Virus record (IMG/VR): IMGVR_UViG_3300044712_000259
Coordinates: 1-31,464 of that record
Origin: a virus
Length of the DNA stretch: 31,464 nucleotides
Strand: one strand, 5' to 3'
Below are positions 15,351 through 23,493 of the stretch, in pieces. Position 1 is the first letter of the stretch. Each line of letters starts with the position of its first letter. The notes beneath the pieces were generated by a model. The model was not told the origin of the DNA, ran no database searches, and worked only from the letters and a program-made list of their open reading frames with translations. A program made the position numbers and the translations under genes.

Positions 15351-16430
15351 TCATGTGCCAAAAACTCTTTTGAAAACAGCTTTATTTCTGGCCTTGAGTT
15401 CTTTTAAGTCGTACACGACCCCCGCTCTGTCTGCGAACTTTTCAATCTTCAGCTTTCCATCAAGAAATAGCTTCGCCCTTGTTGGGCCGAGCATGTCCTT
15501 TATATCTTCCGCGCTCTGCGTTCGCATCCACTCATCCATCGAAATATCGGCCCTTACGGGTCCATTTTTTGAAGCCCGTGTTGACGCTGGCATTTCATCC
15601 ATATCAATACCCAACTCCCGCCAGGTGCGAAGCTCTGGTATCGCCACCGATCTACAATTAACGTGAATCGGGGGGATTGGTCCCTGTCCCACTGGATATT
15701 TCGTCCCCGATAAGCTGCGGCATTGGATCGATGTTCTGCCGTCCAAGGTGGAAAGAAACACCCACCCCTTGACCACTGCGCTGTTGGCCTTGTACGTCAA
15801 CTGCATGGCCTGATTGGAAGTATGGTTCACGACTGTTCGGCAAATAGCCTCGCAATGTCGCCTTCCAGCCTCTAAGACTCCATCCTTGAACTGCTCCGCC
15901 CTCGTACCGCGTAACCGCCGAACGAGAGAATCGACACTTTCGCCCTCCACCATGCCGAGCCGGATCGCGCCCCTGATGTTCTCTTCTTTCCCCTTCGCCA
16001 GAGAGTCGAAAATCTCCTCCAGGAGCAGCTTCTTTTCCGGCCCGACAGTGACCGGCGCCTTATTCACAATCGCAGCCAGCTGCTCCACGGTGGGCTGCAC
16101 GATGTTGAACGTTACCGGCGCCTGAGTTGCCAGGACTGCCACTGAAGCCCCCGTCTCAGCCGTGCCAAAGTCCAGCATGGCGCTTAATAGCTCATTGTGC
16201 GCCTGCTTGTAAACCTCTTCGGTCATCAACCGAATTTCTTTCAGAAGGGCGTCAAGGCGGGCTTTGGTGAATGTGCCATCTTCGCCGCGGGCCGAAATTT
16301 TAGCCAGGACTTCCTTGTCTGCATCGTTCAGTAAAGAGAGGATGTCGCGCACCACTCGTGAAGCGTAGCGCCCCAGATTGATCTGGTGTCTGATGGAGTA
16401 ATCAAGTAGTTGTTTGGCGGGGTCGGTCAT
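15351..16430 (-). CDS. Mu gpF-like minor head / head morphogenesis protein
   Basis: A 359-aa protein. The region about residues 190-265 contains RTVVNHTSNQAMQL, FLSTLDGRTSIQCRSLSGTK and PIPPIHVNCRS (HVNCRS 256-261), the conserved D-x-R-T-x-x-x-C and PxHxxCR motifs of the Mu gpF/SPP1 gp7 family. These proteins are minor capsid components near the portal. It overlaps the portal gene by four bases, which is the normal order after terminase and portal. The N-terminal half is helical. Confidence 0.9.
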   Translation of the reverse strand: MTDPAKQLLDYSIRHQINLGRYASRVVRDILSLLNDADKEVLAKISARGEDGTFTKARLDALLKEIRLMTEEVYKQAHNELLSAMLDFGTAETGASVAVLATQAPVTFNIVQPTVEQLAAIVNKAPVTVGPEKKLLLEEIFDSLAKGKEENIRGAIRLGMVEGESVDSLVRRLRGTRAEQFKDGVLEAGRRHCEAICRTVVNHTSNQAMQLTYKANSAVVKGWVFLSTLDGRTSIQCRSLSGTKYPVGQGPIPPIHVNCRSVAIPELRTWRELGIDMDEMPASTRASKNGPVRADISMDEWMRTQSAEDIKDMLGPTRAKLFLDGKLKIEKFADRAGVVYDLKELKARNKAVFKRVFGT

Positions 16431-17866
16431 CGCTCACTATTCGCCGATGCCGGGTCTTTCTGATTCGTGAATGACGCCAGCGGTGGGCCTTCATCATTCA
16501 ATTCTTCCACGTTCAGCTCAATGTCGAAATCCGGAGGAAGCTCCCCACGCCATATCAGCGTCTTCAGCGCCTGTTTACGGGATATGTCGCCGAGGGCGCG
16601 GTATTTGCCGATCTCTGCAAGCCCTGCGTCGGTTCCCTTGCGCTCTCCGAAGTCATCATTGACTGTCACCTCGCCTCCAGCGTCCGGACCAAGCCCGAGC
16701 ATCATGGCGAAGTGCTGGAAAAGCTGCTCAATGCTGTCGCCGATGCCGCCGGCCACCGCCTTCAGCCCGGCGTTACATTCTGCCGAGTCGAGAGCCGCCG
16801 CCGTTGCCGTGACCTCCCCGGCTCGTTCGATGCGGAGATTTACAGATGCCGTCTCAATGGCAGTCTCAATGCTCTCAAGGTCAAGGCGTCCCATCTCCAC
16901 GCCTTTTCCGGTCGGTTCAACGTATGCGTACTTCGCATCAGGGTTCGGGGACTTCAACAGCTTGGATGGTCCGGTCTCAATAGTGCTTTCCTCGCTCACG
17001 CCCACCGCCGAGAGCATGGCGAACCGCTGGAAGGTGAGGGCGTTGATCTGCTCTGCCATCGACCGCCAATGTCTGAGATTCAGCTCTGCCGTGGCGCGGA
17101 ACGGGGGCAGGCCCTCGCAGAAGCCGACGCGGTTGGTGTAGATCGGGACGAGGGCGATCCGCTGGAAGGTGGTAAGCCCTTCCTCGACCTTCACCCACTT
17201 CTTTTTATCGCCGGTCTGCCGCCAGATCGAGAAAGCGACACGGTAGCCGCCCTCTACCCGCACCAGCTCCAACACGCGCACCTGCTCGACCGTGGCGTAC
17301 TCCCAGGAATCCGGGACCGGCTTTGACGTGCACTCCCGGATCCGCACCCGCGTCAGCGTATCTACCCCGCCGATCATCTCGCTCACGGTCTCCAGGATGC
17401 TTTCAGCCTTCACATGGATAGCGTAGGGGCGCTTGCCCGTCGCCTTCTCATCAGCCAAGGTCTGGGCGCCGGTGTCGGGCGGCATATCGCCAAGAATGAA
17501 GGAAATGCCGTCCGTGAAAGCGGATTTTGCAACGTCCATCATGAAGGTGTCAAGCCCGCGCCCCTGTCTGTCGATGTTCTCGCAGAGCGCCGCAATATCT
17601 GCCGGCACGTTCTCTTGCAGCACAATCGGCTTGCTGAAAATCTTGCCGGTGGCCTTGCCAACGGCCTGATCAAGAAAGTTGGTCAGGATGTTGCCCTTGA
17701 GGCGCAGCTGGTAGTTCTTCTCCGATTCCGCCGGATGCTTTGGCAGCCAGGTCTGGCCCTGCGCGATCATCTCGTCTGTTCCGCCCATCAGCGCGCGGCA
17801 TAACTGGCGCTTGCTTTCCTGGTAGGCTACGCGAGGGGAGGGGTCGGCTACGGTCTTTTTGTTCAT
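16427..17866 (-). CDS. portal protein (DUF4055)
   Basis: A 479-aa protein. The N-terminal region (SKRQLCRALMGGTDEMIAQG then QTWLPKHPAESEKNYQLRL) and the helical FLDQAVGKATGKIFSKPIVL are typical of the DUF4055 portal family. The later EITATAAALDSAE-type element (GEVTATAAALDSAECNAGLK, near residue 355) is a conserved portal feature. It directly follows the terminase and precedes the gpF-like gene. Portals form the dodecameric ring at one capsid vertex through which DNA is packaged. Confidence 0.9.
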   Translation of the reverse strand: MNKKTVADPSPRVAYQESKRQLCRALMGGTDEMIAQGQTWLPKHPAESEKNYQLRLKGNILTNFLDQAVGKATGKIFSKPIVLQENVPADIAALCENIDRQGRGLDTFMMDVAKSAFTDGISFILGDMPPDTGAQTLADEKATGKRPYAIHVKAESILETVSEMIGGVDTLTRVRIRECTSKPVPDSWEYATVEQVRVLELVRVEGGYRVAFSIWRQTGDKKKWVKVEEGLTTFQRIALVPIYTNRVGFCEGLPPFRATAELNLRHWRSMAEQINALTFQRFAMLSAVGVSEESTIETGPSKLLKSPNPDAKYAYVEPTGKGVEMGRLDLESIETAIETASVNLRIERAGEVTATAAALDSAECNAGLKAVAGGIGDSIEQLFQHFAMMLGLGPDAGGEVTVNDDFGERKGTDAGLAEIGKYRALGDISRKQALKTLIWRGELPPDFDIELNVEELNDEGPPLASFTNQKDPASANSER

Positions 17867-17875
17867 GGTCCGTCC

Positions 17876-19261
17876 TTATGTAAACATGTCCGAGGTGGTG
17901 GCTGTCTTTTTCGGCATTGCTACTCGATACCGTGTCATATCCCCTGCGTGGTCTTCTGCGTCGGTGTCAACATCGTCGGGCTTCTTCTCGTCACGGGGCA
18001 AGGTCGGCACCGTTCTCAACCACTGCCTGCAATGCTCAAAAACGAACAGACCCGGCTCTTCCATTGGGAATTTCTTGCTTGCAGATAGCCGCTGCCGAAT
18101 CAGTTCCCACCCGTTGAGCCTACTCCCTGGTGACTTGTCTGACCGCTCCCACCTCACGCCCACCGTTGCCATGTTGTCGGCTATGCAATGCCCGTCTTGA
18201 GTGTCGAATATTGAGTTGTCTGCCGGGCCGGGCCGAACGGTGAGCTTCATCTTCTTCTCGCGCTCCAGGACGCCCCTGGCGATATCCGAGGCAAGCATCT
18301 TCATTCCTTCGTTCTGCTTGCCTGTCCATCCGTACCACTCATGAATCAAAAACAGCGTGCCGCGTGGAAAGTTGCGCTTCGTCCCATCGGCAAGCGTCGC
18401 CTCTGTGCCGTCCGATTCAGCCCACCAGCCGACAGAGAAGGGCCGGGAAGACCCCCAGTCGAAAGCCCGATCAACCCGCCATGATTTCGGAATATCGAAC
18501 GGCTGCAAGACATGGTGTGGCGCGCTCCAAACTTCCGTGAAGATGCCACCAGCGACGATATCCCAGTCCCCATAACGCCAGGCCTTTCTGAGGTTATCGT
18601 CCTCGATACAGTCCAGTTTCGACAGGTATTCAGGGTCGGCATTGAGCAAGACGTGATTCTCTTCAACATCTCCATGGATCCTCACCCGTGCCTGTCCGTG
18701 CTCGTCGTTTATTGGAGTCAAGGCGGGAGCCGGGTCTATGAACCTCATCTTTACCGCGCCATGGCCCACGCCGTAAGGATTGCATGTTGCCCTGTATTTC
18801 CTCGGCATCCCTGGATGACTGGACCGGCTGCACGCCTTCATCTTGTCGTAGCAATCGAGGGATGGCCAGTTGGTCAACTCTTCCCATCCGATCCATGGGT
18901 ACTCATGCCCGTGATAGTTCCAGTAATCATCAGGGCTCTTCATGTGCCGAAGGAGCAACTCCTCGCCGGTCGGCCACTTCCACGTATAATCAGCCGCGTT
19001 GAATTTCGCGCCCGGAAAGATCTGGAAAAACCACTTTTTGCTTTTCGCTACCACGTCGGCCAACTGCGGGTAGGTCTGCCGAAAAAGGATGCCGCGCCAG
19101 TTCGCTCCGAACCCTTCGCCGACATGTTGTGCGAAATCCATCAGAAGGCTGTCAGTTTTGCCGTTGCCGCGAGTTCCTTCGTAAAGCACCTCGTAGTATG
19201 GACAGGTTAAAAAAAGAGTCTGAGAGCCTGCCTGAGGCTCCCAGACTACGGGTATCGTCAT
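17876..19261 (-). CDS. terL: terminase large subunit
   Basis: A 461-aa packaging ATPase and nuclease. Walker A is GTRGNGKT (residues 29-36), Walker B is WIGWEE (123-128) and the coupling motif is TCNP (159-162). The nuclease domain begins with FDWGSSRPF (Asp268) and ends with a late acidic/His motif DAEDHAGDMTRY near residue 446. The ATG overlaps the small-subunit TGA (ATGA), so the start is placed here even though the frame is open a further 43 codons upstream. It should translocate DNA into the prohead and cut concatemers. Confidence 0.95.
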   Translation of the reverse strand: MTIPVVWEPQAGSQTLFLTCPYYEVLYEGTRGNGKTDSLLMDFAQHVGEGFGANWRGILFRQTYPQLADVVAKSKKWFFQIFPGAKFNAADYTWKWPTGEELLLRHMKSPDDYWNYHGHEYPWIGWEELTNWPSLDCYDKMKACSRSSHPGMPRKYRATCNPYGVGHGAVKMRFIDPAPALTPINDEHGQARVRIHGDVEENHVLLNADPEYLSKLDCIEDDNLRKAWRYGDWDIVAGGIFTEVWSAPHHVLQPFDIPKSWRVDRAFDWGSSRPFSVGWWAESDGTEATLADGTKRNFPRGTLFLIHEWYGWTGKQNEGMKMLASDIARGVLEREKKMKLTVRPGPADNSIFDTQDGHCIADNMATVGVRWERSDKSPGSRLNGWELIRQRLSASKKFPMEEPGLFVFEHCRQWLRTVPTLPRDEKKPDDVDTDAEDHAGDMTRYRVAMPKKTATTSDMFT

Positions 19262-19785
19262 CCCTTCTTGCCCCATGTTTCGGGTGAAGCGGTCGGAGGT
19301 ACTTTCAGCACGCCGGAATGGGTGACCTGTACGCTTGACTCCAGCTTGTCGGTGAACAGCTTCAGATGGCGGCCTATCAGTTCGCAACAACCCTTAACGT
19401 CAATCGTTTTGTACTCTTCGATGAAGCCGTCCTTGTACTTCACACCCACAATAGCCCGCGCCGTGTCATCGTCAAGTTCATGCGGCATCTTCAGTGTACC
19501 GTCATCGTGATATAAACGCCTCACGTCGAACTCTTGCCCCTGCATCAACCTCTTGAGCGTCTTTTCTGCCTTTATTTCAAGCCGACGAACAATCGGATCT
19601 CTCAACTCTTCAACCCTTGCCTTAATCTTGTCCCGGTCGAAAAACTCCTTTGCTTTCCTGTTGATAGTCGCGGGTTTCATGTTGACACAGTTAAACGCCT
19701 TCCGGTAAGCGTCGGTCTTGTTTCCGCTGCTCAGATATTCAAGGCAGGCGTTTTCTTGTTTCATGGTCAACAACGGTCTCTTCAT
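19258..19785 (-). CDS. terS: terminase small subunit
   Basis: A 175-aa protein. The N-terminus MKQENACLEYLSSGNKTDAY, then RKAFN and INRKAKEFFDRDKIKARVEE, is the classic DNA-binding N-domain of the terminase small-subunit family. Residues 80-130 hold a helical oligomerisation region (AEKTLKRLMQGQEFDVRRLY) and then DVKGCCELIGRHLKLF. It overlaps terL by four bases. Its role is to recognise the packaging site and hand DNA to the large subunit. Confidence 0.93.
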   Translation of the reverse strand: MKRPLLTMKQENACLEYLSSGNKTDAYRKAFNCVNMKPATINRKAKEFFDRDKIKARVEELRDPIVRRLEIKAEKTLKRLMQGQEFDVRRLYHDDGTLKMPHELDDDTARAIVGVKYKDGFIEEYKTIDVKGCCELIGRHLKLFTDKLESSVQVTHSGVLKVPPTASPETWGKKG

Positions 19786-19813
19786 GCTACCCGTCTACCA
19801 CTCCCGGTGTGAA

Positions 19814-20107
19814 CTATTCCACCCCTGTGTTGCACTTTCTGCGAAGCCGCTTCAGCTCCTTGTGCATGATGTAGTAAAAATTCCGGCGGCTGATTCGGTA
19901 CTTACGGCATAGTCTGGTCATGTTCCTCCCGTCGTACTCGCCCATCATCTGGATGTTGCGCATCTCGATTTTTACGCCTTCAGTCTCGTACACCGTGGTC
20001 ACCGCCACCATGACCGCCTCTTTTGCCTTCGGCGGTAGGGGAGGAAGGAGAGGGAGCAACGTTTCGAGCCTTTCGCTTTGTGGCACGTTTGCCGGGTAAT
20101 CTGTCAT
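19814..20107 (-). CDS. Mor-like HTH transcription regulator
   Basis: A 97-aa protein. Residues about 60-95 (GEYDGRNMTRLCRKYRISRR then NFYYIMHKELKRLRRK) match the DGRN-x-x-x-L-x-x-x-Y-x-[LI]-x-x-x-x-[IF]-Y-x-I element of Mor/middle-operon-type activators. The N-terminus is Pro/Leu rich (LETLLPLLPPLPPKAKEAVM). It sits just ahead of the terminase-led late genes, so it is a candidate late activator. The start was placed at the ATG nine bases from AAGG; two upstream codons (GTG, ATG) are alternatives. Confidence 0.65.
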   Translation of the reverse strand: MTDYPANVPQSERLETLLPLLPPLPPKAKEAVMVAVTTVYETEGVKIEMRNIQMMGEYDGRNMTRLCRKYRISRRNFYYIMHKELKRLRRKCNTGVE

Positions 20108-20120
20108 TTTCATCACCCTT

Positions 20121-20645
20121 CTAATGTCTGGCAGTCTTTTGTGAACATTCTCCCGCTGCTTGTTGCTGTCTATCCATTATCGGCCCCTTGCCCCTGTTCA
20201 GTGCTCCAGTCACCCAGACTTCGAAACCTCTCCCGGGAAACCTTTTCATACAACCTTCCGCCGTGTTTCTCAGGGCTTCGACATCTCTATCCCTCATCGC
20301 GTCACATGACAGGAAGTCAACTACCGCCCTACCGTATACGCTTACAGGGGTCTTCCATGGTTGCGCTTCTTCGGCCTTCAGCCTATCGGCTTCTCTCTGC
20401 CGCCCTTCGGCTTCACGGTCCCGTATTTTGCGCCCTTCCTGGAGGATGATGTCCCTGATCTTCCCGGGTGCTACCAGTTGATCGGGGTGAAATTCCATCT
20501 CAATCCGTTTCACCGCCCTCACCATGGCGGCGTCCGGCTCGTCCCTGACCGCATCCCATATCGACGCGGCCGCCTTCGCATCATAGCCGCGGCGAAACAT
20601 GCTGTTGATCATGTCCATGGCGTCAGAAAAATATTCCGGTTTCAC
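20121..20645 (-). CDS. replication-associated helical protein
   Basis: A 174-aa protein. The N-terminal two-thirds, with DAMDMINSMFRRGYDAKAAA and AMVRAVKRIEMEFHPDQLVA, then PGKIRDIILQEG, resembles phage helicase-loader or inhibitor proteins encoded next to O-like initiators. Residues 70-95 are a charged helix (KIRDREAEGRQREADRLKAE). The ATG overlaps the stop of the winged-helix initiator gene by four bases, supporting a shared replication role. No motif shows ATPase activity. A loader or accessory role is inference. Confidence 0.6.
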   Translation of the reverse strand: MKPEYFSDAMDMINSMFRRGYDAKAAASIWDAVRDEPDAAMVRAVKRIEMEFHPDQLVAPGKIRDIILQEGRKIRDREAEGRQREADRLKAEEAQPWKTPVSVYGRAVVDFLSCDAMRDRDVEALRNTAEGCMKRFPGRGFEVWVTGALNRGKGPIMDRQQQAAGECSQKTARH

Positions 20646-21391
20646 GCTGCCCCCTTAATCGCCGCCAATATCTCGGCGGATGTTGCTGCTTTGGGCCTGT
20701 CGTCCTTACCGCCTTTCAGTCGCTCCATTACCCAATTCAGGCTTTTTGCCCCCGCTCCAGGGACGGCCTGGAACGCTTCCGTGATCCGTTCCGGAGGGTA
20801 GAGATGGCAGATATCCTGCAACACGGTTACGATGGGTTGATTTTCGTGGATGGTCCCGAAATATTCCCGGTAGAGTTTGCGACATTCGGAAACCGGCATC
20901 CGGCTTTCTTTTGCTGCGGCATAGCCGGACTCGGCCGACGGTTCGCTGTCTGTACTTACTGACTCTGTTATAGCAGCAGCAGTACTATCCATTCCTTTTC
21001 CCTTCCCTTCCCTTCCCTTCCCTTCCGTCCGTGAATCCTCAATGAGTATTGTGTGAGTCCTCAGTGAGTCGTCGTATTCCGGGCAACCATTTTTTGACGG
21101 ACGGTTAACTATCTGGTGTTCTGTAAATGTTCGGATATGCAGATATTTTCTACCTTCCACGGCATATTCGATGACAAGACGGTGGATAATTAGTTCTTGA
21201 ATCAAAGGCTCGACCTCAATCACATCGGCAGGAAATATCTTCATTTTCATCTGCTTCGCCGACCTTTCGATATTCCCCCGGTCGTCAGCGAAATTCCACA
21301 TTCCGATGAATAGTAACCGAGCACTCAGTGAACACTCAGTGATTGCATCATCCGTCCAAAACTCTGGCTTGATCGTCCGTATTCTTGCCAT
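20642..21391 (-). CDS. phage replication initiator with winged-helix N-terminus
   Basis: A 249-aa protein. The N-terminus MARIRTIKPEFWTDDAITEC, then SLSARLLFIGMWNFADDRGN, is characteristic of phage O-like/DnaD-type replication proteins. These have a winged helix at about residues 15-110 (LIIHRLVIEYAVEGRKYLHI, HQIVNRPSK). The linker at 120-165 is low complexity (EGKGREGKGKGM) and is encoded by a pentanucleotide repeat. The C-terminal part (PERITEAFQAVPGAGAKSLN) is a DnaD-like tail. It should bind the phage origin and recruit host helicase. Confidence 0.82.
   Translation of the reverse strand: MARIRTIKPEFWTDDAITECSLSARLLFIGMWNFADDRGNIERSAKQMKMKIFPADVIEVEPLIQELIIHRLVIEYAVEGRKYLHIRTFTEHQIVNRPSKNGCPEYDDSLRTHTILIEDSRTEGKGREGKGKGMDSTAAAITESVSTDSEPSAESGYAAAKESRMPVSECRKLYREYFGTIHENQPIVTVLQDICHLYPPERITEAFQAVPGAGAKSLNWVMERLKGGKDDRPKAATSAEILAAIKGAA
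21000..21026 (-). repeat. pentanucleotide tandem repeat in replication gene
   Basis: Five perfect copies of CCCTT on the plus strand (AAGGG in coding sense), followed by CC. They lie within codons for the Gly/Lys/Glu linker of the replication protein. A change of one unit shifts the frame by two bases and would truncate the protein after its winged-helix domain. Repeats of this kind are prone to slipped-strand mispairing. Confidence 0.85.
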
Positions 21392-21477
21392 TTCTACCTC
21401 ATATCTGTTTCATCGCCTTTGGTGCACAGAGTTTCTAGCGCGCAATAGGAGCCGTCAGGCGGCTCAATTGGGGGACA

Positions 21478-21678
21478 TTATCTGATAAAATGAGTCTTGG
21501 CGGCATGAACACATGTCGGACTCCATCGAAATCTGCCAGTTACTGGGCATTCGGAGTTTTTGCATTGGGTACAGATGCAAATGAGCCCGTACGGCACACC
21601 CGCGTTGCACTCGCTCCTATTCACACAATCCGCGTATGACACATCTATCTCTCCGTGTGCACTACAAAATCCTGACAT
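21478..21678 (-). CDS. Cys-rich small protein
   Basis: A 66-aa protein with about ten cysteines (CVNRSECNAGVPYGLICICT, then QCKNSECPVTGRFRWSPTCV), arranged as likely metal-binding pairs. GGAGG lies six bases before the ATG. It is just downstream of the RusA gene in the same direction. The family is unrecognised. A following 86-base gap (21392-21477) holds one 6-bp hairpin (GAGCCG/CGGCTC) without a T tract and no gene. Confidence 0.7.
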   Translation of the reverse strand: MSGFCSAHGEIDVSYADCVNRSECNAGVPYGLICICTQCKNSECPVTGRFRWSPTCVHAAKTHFIR

Positions 21679-21699
21679 TTGTTTCCTCCTGGTGTATTA

Positions 21700-22146
21700 C
21701 TACGGAGTCTCCTCTAGTCCCTCAACTTCCACCTCTACCCCTGGGACACTACCGTAGATTTTTTCAACATCCCCCATCCGCGCCACCTGACAGTCGTCCA
21801 CCCATACAATGCCTGTGAGGGCGTCCTTTAAACATCGCACCAGTTTGTCAAGATCTCCAGTATGGGACGTATGCCAGTGGGGAGCGTCAGGCCTCAGGAC
21901 ATGGGATCTCTTGCCAGTAAAAAAGTGCTTCTTTGGTCTCGGCATTACAAACTTGCAGGACAGACAGACCGGCCCCCTAAATAACGGTGAGCCGGTCTTT
22001 TCAATGGCAATGGTGCTGATAAGGGATGCCCACGGTTTCTGCCGTTCACTATTGTCCTGCACAACCTGGGCGCGGCCTGTGTGTTTGTTGTAGAAGGCCT
22101 TTGCGCTGCCTTTCGGGACGGGGACGCCTGGGACAAAGAATTTCAT
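21700..22146 (-). CDS. rusA: RusA-type Holliday junction resolvase
   Basis: A 148-aa protein. The N-terminus FFVPGVPVPKGSAKAF and the core HTGDLDKLVRCLKDALTGIV then WVDDCQV match RusA, with catalytic Asp98, Asp100 and Asp117/118. RusA is a homodimer that resolves four-way DNA junctions. Here it probably processes branched recombination and replication intermediates before packaging. It works alongside the RecE/RecT-like pair further upstream in the operon. The ATG lies three bases after the TGA of the upstream 59-aa gene. Confidence 0.93.
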   Translation of the reverse strand: MKFFVPGVPVPKGSAKAFYNKHTGRAQVVQDNSERQKPWASLISTIAIEKTGSPLFRGPVCLSCKFVMPRPKKHFFTGKRSHVLRPDAPHWHTSHTGDLDKLVRCLKDALTGIVWVDDCQVARMGDVEKIYGSVPGVEVEVEGLEETP

Positions 22147-22149
22147 CTT

Positions 22150-22329
22150 TCAATACCTCTCAAAAAGCTCTTCCAATTTCGCCGCCTGCTTCTCCGTCAA
22201 ATCGTGTCCGTGCCGCGTCCGCTCGTGCATATCCAAGATGAAATTTTCGGCCCACTCATCGTCAATACGGCCGTGAGATGCCTCTTGAAACAGTCGCTCT
22301 GCCATAAGTTTGTGACGAGGATTGCTCAT
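22150..22329 (-). CDS. hypothetical 59-aa helical protein
   Basis: A short gene with AGGAG before ATG, encoding MSNPRHKLMAERLFQEASHG, then RIDDEWAENFILDMHERTRH and DLTEKQAAKLEELFERY. It is charged and helical. The C-terminal LTEKQxxKLEELFERY pattern is common in small phage DNA-metabolism accessory proteins. It directly precedes rusA with a three-base gap, so it may be co-translated with it. The function is unknown. Confidence 0.75.
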   Translation of the reverse strand: MSNPRHKLMAERLFQEASHGRIDDEWAENFILDMHERTRHGHDLTEKQAAKLEELFERY

Positions 22330-22341
22330 TGTCGGTAACTC

Positions 22342-22734
22342 CTATTCGGCAGCATACGCCTCAGCATATTCGCAAGGGTCCTGTGCTATTGCCGTTGTCT
22401 CTACTGCCTCTTTCAGACAGTCCTGTTTGTCCTTGCACCCTATTTCGCAGTCTGTGCAACAATCGATGCAGTGCGAATTGGCGTGACTGTCGGCCCCGTG
22501 CTGATCCATGGCAATGTGTAAAAGCGTATCCGAAGATTGCTGCGTATCCACGGCTTCATCGCTTACCCTGTCCCATAGTTCTTGAGTTTTATGATGTTCT
22601 TTGCCGTCGGTGAGCCACTCAAAAATAGTGGCATGGAGTATCGCCGCGCCTACTTCCAGCACCTCGGAGAACAGGTGCCACCACTGGCGATAGATAGTGT
22701 TGCGGGATGCGAATATTGTTTGCGGGAATAGCAT
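22342..22734 (-). CDS. hypothetical Cys/His-containing protein
   Basis: A 130-aa protein beginning MLFPQTIFASRNTIYRQWWH. The middle is rich in His and acidic residues. The C-terminal third has a dense Cys cluster, CIDCCTDCEIGCKDKQDC, suggesting metal binding. The ATG overlaps the upstream stop (TAATG). It has no signal peptide. The family is unrecognised. Confidence 0.65.
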   Translation of the reverse strand: MLFPQTIFASRNTIYRQWWHLFSEVLEVGAAILHATIFEWLTDGKEHHKTQELWDRVSDEAVDTQQSSDTLLHIAMDQHGADSHANSHCIDCCTDCEIGCKDKQDCLKEAVETTAIAQDPCEYAEAYAAE

Positions 22735-22985
22735 TACACCTCCTTCCTTTTTTCCAAATATTCAGGGATATAGCATATGCGCTCTCTTGGAGTCCTGTTA
22801 GTTCCCAATTCGGTTGCGTGGTCATATTCTGGTGCCCTGTGTGCCACCACAGCGGGAATTGTAACTCCGATTGAGTATCCAGCATCCTTTGCCGCACAGT
22901 AGGTAGCATAACGGGCCTTGCCTGTGGTTTCGGCAAATACAATCGAGGTCATCCCGATCAATTCAGTTCTGTAGGCTTTAATCAT
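22734..22985 (-). CDS. hypothetical 83-aa protein
   Basis: A small protein, MIKAYRTELIGMTSIVFAET, then TGKARYATYCAAKDAGYSIG and VTIPAVVAHRAPEYDHATEL. The arrangement looks like small phage proteins with one mixed alpha/beta domain, and no metal or catalytic motif is obvious. Its ATG forms an ATGA overlap with the gene upstream, and its stop overlaps the next gene. It is part of the same early operon. Confidence 0.7.
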   Translation of the reverse strand: MIKAYRTELIGMTSIVFAETTGKARYATYCAAKDAGYSIGVTIPAVVAHRAPEYDHATELGTNRTPRERICYIPEYLEKRKEV

Positions 22986-23143
22986 TTACCTATACTCCTT
23001 ATCATAAGTCTCAAGCATTTCACACACGTCACATTCCTCGGGTCCGTAGTCAACAACCTCCCATCCTCCCCACATAGCGCACTGTGGGTAAATGTTCCAT
23101 CGGAGGGGGTGGAGAGGAGGAGGTGGACAATCACTTCAGACAT
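22982..23143 (-). CDS. hypothetical 53-aa CxxC protein
   Basis: A short gene encoding MSEVIVHLLLSTPSDGTFTH, then SALCGEDGRLLTTDPRNVTC and VKCLRLMIRSIGK. The CGEDGxLxTxDPxxVTCxKC layout is common in tiny phage zinc-binding proteins. The ATG starts before the upstream gene's stop (eight-base overlap) and the TGA overlaps the next ATG (ATGA), both fitting this frame. A competing frame over the same DNA is noted among rejected items. Confidence 0.7.
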   Translation of the reverse strand: MSEVIVHLLLSTPSDGTFTHSALCGEDGRLLTTDPRNVTCVKCLRLMIRSIGK

Positions 23144-23444
23144 ATACAGGCGTCCTCTTCAATGCCTTACGTATCTTCACTGTAGCCTCAGTCCAACCGC
23201 ATTCCCGCCAGAATATCCCGTTCACGTCTACCCTGTACCGCCCGGCCCTGCTCCCCGGATGAAACACTAAATGCTCTGTCCGTCCACTGATGTGGCTGCG
23301 TACGATGATCTCAAAACAGGGGTCCGGCAGTTCATGATAGTTTGGCGCGGGGATGGATGCGTGGTATTGAGCCCAACGAGCTTCTGCCGCCCTCCGGCCA
23401 CGCTCTGACAATTTTTGCTTTATTTCTTGCCTAGTTAGCCGCAT
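23136..23444 (-). CDS. hypothetical 102-aa basic protein
   Basis: A protein beginning MRLTRQEIKQKLSERGRRAA, followed by EARWAQYHASIPAPNYHELP. The N-terminal helix is strongly basic, suggesting nucleic-acid binding. The C-terminal half (YRVDVNGIFWRECGWTEATV, then KIRKALKRTPVY) looks like a small beta-alpha domain. No family is recognised. It is the first gene beyond the possible right-hand degenerate core of the cassette region. Confidence 0.65.
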   Translation of the reverse strand: MRLTRQEIKQKLSERGRRAAEARWAQYHASIPAPNYHELPDPCFEIIVRSHISGRTEHLVFHPGSRAGRYRVDVNGIFWRECGWTEATVKIRKALKRTPVYV

Positions 23445-23447
23445 TAA

Positions 23448-23493
23448 GCATAATCACCTTTCTTGCAAAGTTTGGTAAGTGCTTGGTTATCCC
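23448..23493 (-). other. degenerate attC-like site (weak)
   Basis: The gene at 23487-23705 ends GGGATAACC, with its TAA stop inside an ATAAC inverse core (23493-23486), as in the clear attC sites nearby. The far end has GATTATGC (23455-23448) instead of GTTATGC. The inner arms are weak, and the inverse core does not match the GTTATAG core at the start of that gene. It may be an old decayed site or coincidence. Confidence 0.3.

Noticed and set aside
21392-21477. GAGCCG/CGGCTC hairpin next to TAATG as another attC-like site
   Set aside because: It resembles site 5 superficially, but the gene stop reads TAATG not TAAC, no GTTAT core follows, and the preceding gene does not begin with a matching core.
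22982-23143. An alternative frame encoding YPQCAMWGGWEVVDYGPEEC followed by DVCEMLE
   Set aside because: It also has CxxC spacing and could be real, but its only in-frame ATG has no ribosome site. The chosen frame has an ATG close to the upstream stop and an ATGA junction with the next gene.
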